NCBI RefSeq assembly: GCF_009708005.2
Contig: NZ_CP052757.1
Coordinates: 2,728,001-2,792,000 of the forward strand
Source: Cellulosimicrobium protaetiae
GTDB taxonomy: Bacteria; Actinomycetota; Actinomycetes; Actinomycetales; Cellulomonadaceae
DNA: 64,000 nucleotides
Reading direction: 5' to 3'
Position numbers and translations under genes: made by a program. Under the pieces are notes generated by a model. The model had not been told where the DNA came from, did no database searches, and worked only from the letters and a program-made list of their open reading frames with translations. Shown in pieces: positions 58,832-64,000 of this stretch; positions within the stretch are counted from its first letter, which is position 1, and the number at the start of each line of letters is the position of its first letter.

Positions 58832-60604
58832 TCAGGCGTCCCGGGCTGCGAGCTCGACGCGTTCGACGCCCCAGCCGAGCGCCTCGTGGTGCACGACGCC
58901 CCAGCCGGCGCGCTCGGCGAGGCGTGCGACGTCGTCGGGCGTGCGCGGCGCGGCGCCGGTGGTGGCGAGCGAGAGCAGGGCGTGCTCGTGCGCGTGCGGG
59001 CTGAGCCCGTCGGGCGTGAAGTCCTCGACGAGGACGGCGCGCGGGGCGGCGGCGCGCATCGCGACGAGGAGGTCGACGACCTCGTCGTCGGTGCGGTGAC
59101 CCGCCCCGAGCGCGCACACCGCGACGTCGGCCGCGGGCCACGCCTCGGACGCGGCGTGCGCGGTGCCGGGGCCCGCCTGCTCGCGGAGGAGTCCGAGCGG
59201 CACCGCGTCCTCGACGAGCGTGGTCGTGCGCTCGCCCGGGACCTCGGCGAGCAGGTCGGCCAGGACGAGCGCGCCGGGACCGCCGAGCGCGACGGACCGC
59301 GCTTCCGCCCAGACCGGCCAGGTGCCGAGGCCCGTGAGCACGTACGGGAGCACCCCGGCACCCTCGACGACGTCTGCGGCGCGAGCGGCGTCCGCCTCGA
59401 CCTCGGCGCGCAGCGTCCGTCCGCGCGCGTGCGACCAGGCGGGGACGCCCTCGCGCAGCGCGGGGGCGAGCGCGGCGAGCGCCAGGACGGCGTCCGCCTC
59501 CAGGCCCTCGTACTCCTCGCGCTCGTGCTCGTCGTCGAGGAGTTCCTCGCCCGCGTCGTCCAGGGCGACCTTGTCGCCGTCGAACGTGACGACGCCCGAC
59601 GCCGCGAGCACGCCCACCAGGGCGCGCACCGCGCCCGGCGCGACGCGCGCGACCTCGGCGAGGGTCGCGACGTCGCGCGGCCCCGCGCCGAGCTCGTCGA
59701 GCAGGCCGAGCCGGAGCGCGGCGCGGGTCGCGAACCACGGCACGGGCGACGGCACGCCCGCGGGCTGCGGCTCCGCCTCGGCGGGTCCTTCGGCGGGCGC
59801 CGACGTGGCGGCGGGCTCGGCGTGCCAGTAGCCCGTGACGTCGACGTGCGTGCGCGGCACGGCGCGCTCGCGCGTGAGGTAGCGCCGCACGGGCAGGAGC
59901 GCACGGCTCTCGCTTGCCGCCCACGCGTAGACCTGGCCGGGCCACCACTCCAGGGCGCGCACGGCTTCGTCGAGCGCGGCGCGGTCGCCCTCCGGCGCGA
60001 CGACCCACCGCAAGGTGTCGCCCTCGCGCAGGGCGATGTCCTGCCGGGCGGACTCCGCGCCGACCGTGACGACGACCTGCACGGGCACGTCGACCGGCCG
60101 CTCGTCGAGGAAGCGGCCGATCGCGGGCAGCGCCGTCTCGTCGCCGGCGAGCAGCGCCCAGTCGACGTCGTCCGGCCAGACCGTCGACGCCTTGGGGCCG
60201 ACGAACCACAGCTCGCTGCCCGGGCGCGCCGCCTGGGCCCACGCCGCGGCCGGACCGTCGCCGTGCAGCACGAGGTCGAGGTCGAGCTCGCCCGCCGCCG
60301 CGTCCCAGCGGCGCGGCGTGTAGTCGCGACCCTGCCGGTTCGGCGCGGGCGGCCAGTCGATGCCGTGCGCGCGCTGCACGGGCAGCGCGGACGCGACGTC
60401 GCCGTCGGACGCGAGCACGATCTTCACGTGGTCGTCGAACCACGGTGCGTCGAACGCGGGCATCGGGAGCCCGTCGCGCTCGAACGCCTCGAGCTCGGGT
60501 CCGACGAGCGTCACGCGGCGCATGCGGGGGGTGACGTCGACGACGCGCGCGACCTCGGCGCGCCGCAGGACCAGAGGGTGCGTGCGCAGGCGGTGCTGGG
60601 CCAT
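58832..60604 (-). CDS. Siderophore-interacting protein fused to a methyltransferase-like domain
   Basis: 590 residues. Residues about 1-276 are a SIP flavoreductase: VTPRMRRVTLVGPELEAF, the FAD motif RDYTPRRW near 93-100, LLAGDETALPAIGRFL and VDVTGYWHAEP. These proteins reduce ferric siderophores to release iron. After an acidic linker, residues about 290-590 resemble a small-molecule O-methyltransferase: a winged-helix dimerisation part (FATRAALRLGLLDELGAG) and a Rossmann part with a weak SAM loop (ALVLADLLAEVPGERT). ATG 60604 shares one base with the stop of the upstream iron-binding lipoprotein gene (TGATG). The second domain may be non-catalytic. Confidence 0.82.
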   Translation of the reverse strand: MAQHRLRTHPLVLRRAEVARVVDVTPRMRRVTLVGPELEAFERDGLPMPAFDAPWFDDHVKIVLASDGDVASALPVQRAHGIDWPPAPNRQGRDYTPRRWDAAAGELDLDLVLHGDGPAAAWAQAARPGSELWFVGPKASTVWPDDVDWALLAGDETALPAIGRFLDERPVDVPVQVVVTVGAESARQDIALREGDTLRWVVAPEGDRAALDEAVRALEWWPGQVYAWAASESRALLPVRRYLTRERAVPRTHVDVTGYWHAEPAATSAPAEGPAEAEPQPAGVPSPVPWFATRAALRLGLLDELGAGPRDVATLAEVARVAPGAVRALVGVLAASGVVTFDGDKVALDDAGEELLDDEHEREEYEGLEADAVLALAALAPALREGVPAWSHARGRTLRAEVEADAARAADVVEGAGVLPYVLTGLGTWPVWAEARSVALGGPGALVLADLLAEVPGERTTTLVEDAVPLGLLREQAGPGTAHAASEAWPAADVAVCALGAGHRTDDEVVDLLVAMRAAAPRAVLVEDFTPDGLSPHAHEHALLSLATTGAAPRTPDDVARLAERAGWGVVHHEALGWGVERVELAARDA

Positions 60605-61644
60605 CAGGAGAACTGCTCCTCGACGACGTCGAGCAGGGCCATGGCCTCGTGGAAGTCGCCGCGGATCGTCCACGTGGGCAGCTCGTGCGCCGCGCCGGCC
60701 GCGAACGACGGCAGCCCCGCGTACACCGGGTCGGCGGCGAGCGCGTCGAAGTCGACCTCCGCGCCGTTGAACCCGATGACGAAGACGTTCGGCGCCGTGA
60801 CCACCGACGTCACCTGCTCGGCCGACACCTCGAACATGTCGCCGCCCGGCGTGTACGGCTCGGCGCCGGTCTGCTCCTGGACCGGCTGGATCGCGAAGCC
60901 GAGCTCCGTGAACGTGTTCGGCAGTGCCGTCCCCTCGATGAGCGCGAACGTCTTGCCCTCCGACGTCAGCGCGAGGAACGCCGTCTCGCCCTCCGGGACG
61001 GTGATGGCGTCGGCGACCTCGGCGACCCGGTCGTCGTACCCGGCCACGAGCTCGTCGTACGTCGCGGTGTCGTCGAGCACGTCCTGCGCGAGGAACGCGA
61101 ACTGCTCCTGCCACGTCGTGTACGTGCCGCTCACGAGGACGGTCGGGGCGATCTGGCTCAGGCCGTCGTAGACGTCGGTGGCCTGCTTGAGCGGGAAGCC
61201 CCACCCGCCGCCCACGATGAGGTCCGGCTCCAGGGCGAGGATCGCCTCGAGGTTGTAGCCGTCCGCGCTCCACTCGATGAGCTCGGTGCCGTCGGCCTCG
61301 GCCTCCTCCGCCCAGAACTCGGAGAACTTCGGGTCGGGGTCGTCCGTCACCTCGGGCACGACCGCGAGCACGGGGACGTCGAGCGCGTACAGGTACCCGG
61401 CGAGGGCGTGGTTGAGCACGACGACGCGCTGCGGGTCGGTCGGGACGGTGACGTCACCCTGGTCGGTCGCCACGACCCGCTCGGCGGCGGTCTCGGTGGC
61501 GGTCGCACCGGGGTCGGCGGAGGGCTCGGAGCCCGCGCCGGACGTCGTGCCGGCGGAGCAGCCCGCCAGCACGAGCGACGCGGTGGCGGCGAGCGCGGCC
61601 AGCGCGGCGAGCGGACGGCGGGCGGGGCGACGTGACGACAGCAT
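60604..61644 (-). CDS. Iron-siderophore ABC transporter substrate-binding lipoprotein
   Basis: 346 residues with a lipoprotein signal (LVLAGC, Cys at about 29) and an FhuD/FepB-like binding fold: TDPQRVVVLNHALAGYLYAL, ILALEPDLIVGGGWGF and the final WTIRGDFHEAMALLDVVEEQ. It binds ferric siderophore outside the membrane. Transcription should be iron-repressed through the IdeR/DtxR box 60 bases upstream. It overlaps the downstream SIP fusion gene by one base. The permease genes are not in this window. Confidence 0.9.
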   Translation of the reverse strand: MLSSRRPARRPLAALAALAATASLVLAGCSAGTTSGAGSEPSADPGATATETAAERVVATDQGDVTVPTDPQRVVVLNHALAGYLYALDVPVLAVVPEVTDDPDPKFSEFWAEEAEADGTELIEWSADGYNLEAILALEPDLIVGGGWGFPLKQATDVYDGLSQIAPTVLVSGTYTTWQEQFAFLAQDVLDDTATYDELVAGYDDRVAEVADAITVPEGETAFLALTSEGKTFALIEGTALPNTFTELGFAIQPVQEQTGAEPYTPGGDMFEVSAEQVTSVVTAPNVFVIGFNGAEVDFDALAADPVYAGLPSFAAGAAHELPTWTIRGDFHEAMALLDVVEEQFS

Positions 61645-61703
61645 GGAACCTCACACTCGGCAGCAGGAAGCGGGGGCCGCACGGCGTACCGGGGCGCACC
61701 TCG

Positions 61704-61722
61704 CGAGGTTAGGCTAACCACA
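61704..61722. promoter_or_regulatory. IdeR/DtxR iron box
   Basis: GGTTAGGCTAACC at 61707-61719 is a perfect match to the core of the 19-base DtxR/IdeR consensus (15 of 19 over the full site). It lies between the divergent iron-binding lipoprotein and AraC genes, so one site could repress both under iron sufficiency. Confidence 0.85.
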
Positions 61723-61800
61723 CCCGTCGCACCGGACGTGCCCGAACAGGACACGACGTCTCCCGGACGCGACACACCGGGACTGAGGGAGAGGAGCACC

Positions 61801-62586
61801 GTGACCCCCACCGCGCTGGGCGCCGTCGTCCCCGGGAACTCCATCCGGTTCCTCGGCCACGACACGCACGAGCACGACGAGCCGCACCTCGTCCACGTCG
61901 TGGCCGGGACCGCGAAGCTCGTCGTCGACGGCGCGGCCCTCACCCTGCGGGCGCACGAGAACCTGTGGCTCGCCCCGCACGTGCCGCACTCGATGCGCCT
62001 GCCCGGAGAGTCGATGGCGCTCGGGCCCGTCCTCTCGCCCGGCGTCGAGCCGCCCTCGCGCGTCCACCGGCTCGGCGTCGTGCCGGCGATCACGTCGGTG
62101 CTCACGGCCGTGATGTGCGCCTCCCCGGCGACGCCCGAGCAGGTCGTGCCGTTCCGCGCCGCGCTCGAGGACGTCCTGCGGGGCCTCGCGGGCGACTACT
62201 TCGCCCTGACCCTGCCCGTGCACCCCGTCGCCCGGGCCGTGGCCGAGGACGCGCGCCGCGGTGCCGCGACCCTCGACGAGCTCGCCGACCGGCGGCGCGC
62301 CAGCGCGCGGCACGTCCAGCGCCTCTTCGTCGAGGAGACCGGGCTCGCCTTCGGCCGGTGGCGCACTCGTGCCCACCTCAACCTGGCCGTCGCCCGCCTG
62401 CGGGGCGGGTCGCACCTCGACGCCGCGGCCCGTGCCGCGGGCTACGCCTCGCGCGCCGGGCTGCTGCGAGCCCTGAGCCGAGAGACCGGGATCTCCGTCG
62501 CGGACCTGGCGCGCGACCCGGTCACGGCGCTCGCCGCCCCGCGCGTCGAGGACGCGGGCGGGCGGCTGGTGGCAGCGAGCGCCTGA
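61801..62586 (+). CDS. AraC family transcriptional regulator
   Basis: 261 residues. An N-terminal cupin-like sensor (FLGHDTHEHDEPHLVHVVAG, ENLWLAPHVPHSMRL) is followed by a C-terminal AraC double HTH (TLDELADRRRASARHVQRLF, TGLAFGRWRTRAHLNLAVA, DAAARAAGYASRAGLLRALS). GTG 61801 has GAGAGGAG at good spacing. It is divergent from the iron-siderophore operon and shares the IdeR box, so it is likely a siderophore-responsive activator. Confidence 0.9.
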   Translation: MTPTALGAVVPGNSIRFLGHDTHEHDEPHLVHVVAGTAKLVVDGAALTLRAHENLWLAPHVPHSMRLPGESMALGPVLSPGVEPPSRVHRLGVVPAITSVLTAVMCASPATPEQVVPFRAALEDVLRGLAGDYFALTLPVHPVARAVAEDARRGAATLDELADRRRASARHVQRLFVEETGLAFGRWRTRAHLNLAVARLRGGSHLDAAARAAGYASRAGLLRALSRETGISVADLARDPVTALAAPRVEDAGGRLVAASA

Positions 62587-62608
62587 ACCGACCTGGGCCG
62601 CGCCCTTC

Positions 62609-63190
62609 CTACTCCTGCGTGCCCTGCGGGTTCGTGGACGGTCGGACGACCCGGTAGCGCAGGGCGGTGCGCACGCCGACCTCCTCGACGCTCACCTTCT
62701 CCAGCGCCGCCGGCGCGTCGCCGTCGAACAGGCGCACGCCGTCGCCGAGCAGGACCGGCATGACCTCCACCGCGAGCTCGTCGACGAGCCCCGCGGCCCA
62801 GAGCTGGTGGAACAGGTCGGCACCCCCGATGAACGTCACGTCGAGGTCGCCCGCGGCCGCGCACGCCTGCCGGACGGCCGAGGCGACGCCATCGGTGACG
62901 AACGTGACCCAGAGTCGATCGTTGCGCTTCGGGGCGACCGGTGGCGGCGTGTGCGTGACGACGAAGATCGGCACCTGGAACTCGTAGCCGTCCGCGTAGC
63001 CGTCGGGGTCCGGGGCCATGTCGTACGTGCGCCGGCCCATGAGGACGGCGCCGGTCCGCTCCTGGAGCGCCCGCAGGTACGCGCTGCGCCCCAGCTCCTC
63101 GAAGTCCGCGTAGAGCGCCTCGATGCTCCCGTGGGCGTCCTGGACGAAGCCGTCGAGCGACACCGCCGCGCCTGCGACCACCGTGGCCAT
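62609..63190 (-). CDS. Dihydrofolate reductase family protein (RibD C-terminal-like)
   Basis: 193 residues: VAGAAVSLDGFVQDAHGSIE, GAVLMGRRTYDMAPDPDGYA, FVVTHTPPP and VTFIGGADLFHQLWAAGLVD follow the YyaP/YwjB-type DHFR-like pattern with an NADPH-binding GG. ATG 63190 opens MATVVAGAAV. Substrate unknown. It is convergent with the AraC gene, 22 bases away. Confidence 0.88.
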   Translation of the reverse strand: MATVVAGAAVSLDGFVQDAHGSIEALYADFEELGRSAYLRALQERTGAVLMGRRTYDMAPDPDGYADGYEFQVPIFVVTHTPPPVAPKRNDRLWVTFVTDGVASAVRQACAAAGDLDVTFIGGADLFHQLWAAGLVDELAVEVMPVLLGDGVRLFDGDAPAALEKVSVEEVGVRTALRYRVVRPSTNPQGTQE

Positions 63191-63337
63191 GGGTCCTCCT
63201 GCGTTCGTGGGTCCTGGGTCGAGGGGTGAGACCCGCGCCGGGCCGACGACTCATCGGTCCTGGCGGCACCGGCACCGGTCGGGCACGTCCACGGGCACCT
63301 CCGAGGGCGATCACCGCGCACACGCCAGACTGGGTCC

Positions 63338-64000
63338 ATGACCGTCGAGAAGGGCGCCCCGCCCCGTCCACCCGTCGCCGCCGACCCGTCGACCGCGGTG
63401 ACGGACGCGGGTGCGCTCGTGGCGCGCGTGCGCGCGCTCGTGGAGCGGTCACGGGGCGGGCGGGTGGTCGTCGGGATCACGGGCAGCCCCGGCGCGGGCA
63501 AGACGACGCTCGCGACGCGGCTCGTCGCAGCGCTTGGCACCGACGCGATGCACCTGCCGATGGACGGCTTCCACCTCGCGAACGCGACGCTCGACCGGCT
63601 CGGCCGCCACGACCGCAAGGGCGCGCTCGACACGTTCGACGGCGCGGGCTTCGTCGCGCTGCTGCGCCGCGTGCGCGAGGAGCGCGACCGCACCGTGTAC
63701 GCGCCGTCGTTCCACCGCGAGGTCGACGAGCCCGTGGCGGGGGAGATCGCCGTCGACCCGGCGCACCGCGTCGTCGTGGTCGAGGGGAACTACCTCCTCG
63801 TCGCGGAGGACCCCTGGGGGCGGGTGCGCGGCCTGCTCGACGAGGCGTGGTTCTGCAGCACCGGCGGCGCCGAGCGCGAGCGCCGCCTCGTCGACCGGCA
63901 CACGCGCCACGGCCGCACGGTCGAGGCCGCGACCGCCTGGGCGAGCGAGGTCGACGGGCGCAACGCGCTCCTCGTCGAGTCGACGCGGCCGCGCGCCGAC
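63338..64000 (+). CDS. Nucleoside/nucleotide kinase family P-loop protein (partial, 3' end outside window)
   Basis: First 221 residues of a uridine-kinase/pantothenate-kinase-like protein: Walker A VVGITGSPGAGKTTLATRL near residue 52, LPMDGFHLANATLDRLGR (the substrate-binding DGFH motif), HRVVVVEGNYLLVAEDPWG and WFCSTGGAERERRLVDRHTR. It phosphorylates a small sugar or nucleoside; the exact substrate is unknown. ATG 63338 is six bases after CAGACT, a possible leaderless start. The gene runs off the right edge. Confidence 0.85.
   Translation, partial: MTVEKGAPPRPPVAADPSTAVTDAGALVARVRALVERSRGGRVVVGITGSPGAGKTTLATRLVAALGTDAMHLPMDGFHLANATLDRLGRHDRKGALDTFDGAGFVALLRRVREERDRTVYAPSFHREVDEPVAGEIAVDPAHRVVVVEGNYLLVAEDPWGRVRGLLDEAWFCSTGGAERERRLVDRHTRHGRTVEAATAWASEVDGRNALLVESTRPRAD

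Noticed and set aside
1-64000. CRISPR arrays, insertion sequences, rRNA genes
   Set aside because: No regularly spaced repeats, transposase genes or rRNA-like segments were seen anywhere in the window.

Overview
The window is very GC-rich (roughly 73-75 % by eye), gene-dense and built from actinobacterial families: the DUF3090/SCO1664/histidine-phosphatase trio, an AfsR-like NB-ARC regulator, a DtxR/IdeR iron box, a class-E-type LAXTG sorting signal and many leaderless genes. Secreted glycosidases carrying a C-terminal Cys-ended module suggest Promicromonosporaceae (Cellulosimicrobium/Isoptericola-like). That placement is an inference.

1-13.5 kb is a polysaccharide-utilisation locus. It holds a sugar-binding lipoprotein (cut by the left edge), a DUF2264 protein, a heparinase II/III-like enzyme, a regulator joining a DeoR-type HTH to a LacI-type sensor, a large secreted GH59 enzyme and a secreted GH43_24-like enzyme. 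GH59 plus an exo-1,3-galactanase-like GH43 points to beta-galactans or arabinogalactan. 13.5-14.5 kb has two small leaderless genes, one SUFU-like.

14.6-17.3 kb is the most unusual part: a two-gene operon for a cell-wall-anchored cohesin-like protein and a secreted amidase with an N-terminal dockerin-like module. It looks like a minimal surface-docking system. 17.5-26 kb carries an MFS exporter, an alpha/beta hydrolase, an AlkZ-like protein with an altered active-site motif, an Imm5-like protein, a DUF899 protein, a frameshifted Fic gene and a GntR/MFS operon.

26.1-28.9 kb is a lower-GC islet next to tRNA-Pro(GGG) with two orphan nuclease-like genes and decayed sequence. 28.9-31.1 kb is the conserved actinobacterial phosphatase/DUF3090/SCO1664 cluster. 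31-44 kb is a run of small regulator/enzyme pairs (XRE/SDR, WYL/VOC, GbsR-MarR/hydrolase, TetR/SDR, MerR-TipA/VOC).

44-51 kb contains an ECF41-type sigma factor, a stand-alone homologue of its SnoaL-like C-terminal domain, and three copies of a TGTCACA-N16-GGTC promoter: two before the sigma gene and one before an NAD(P)-binding protein gene 5 kb away. 51-58.8 kb carries an ABC-F protein, a LysR/MFS pair, a pectate lyase with two CBM5/12-like repeats and two small proteins. 58.8-62.6 kb is an iron-siderophore operon (binding lipoprotein plus a siderophore-interacting protein fused to a methyltransferase-like domain) behind an IdeR/DtxR box, with a divergent AraC regulator. The right edge cuts a P-loop kinase gene.
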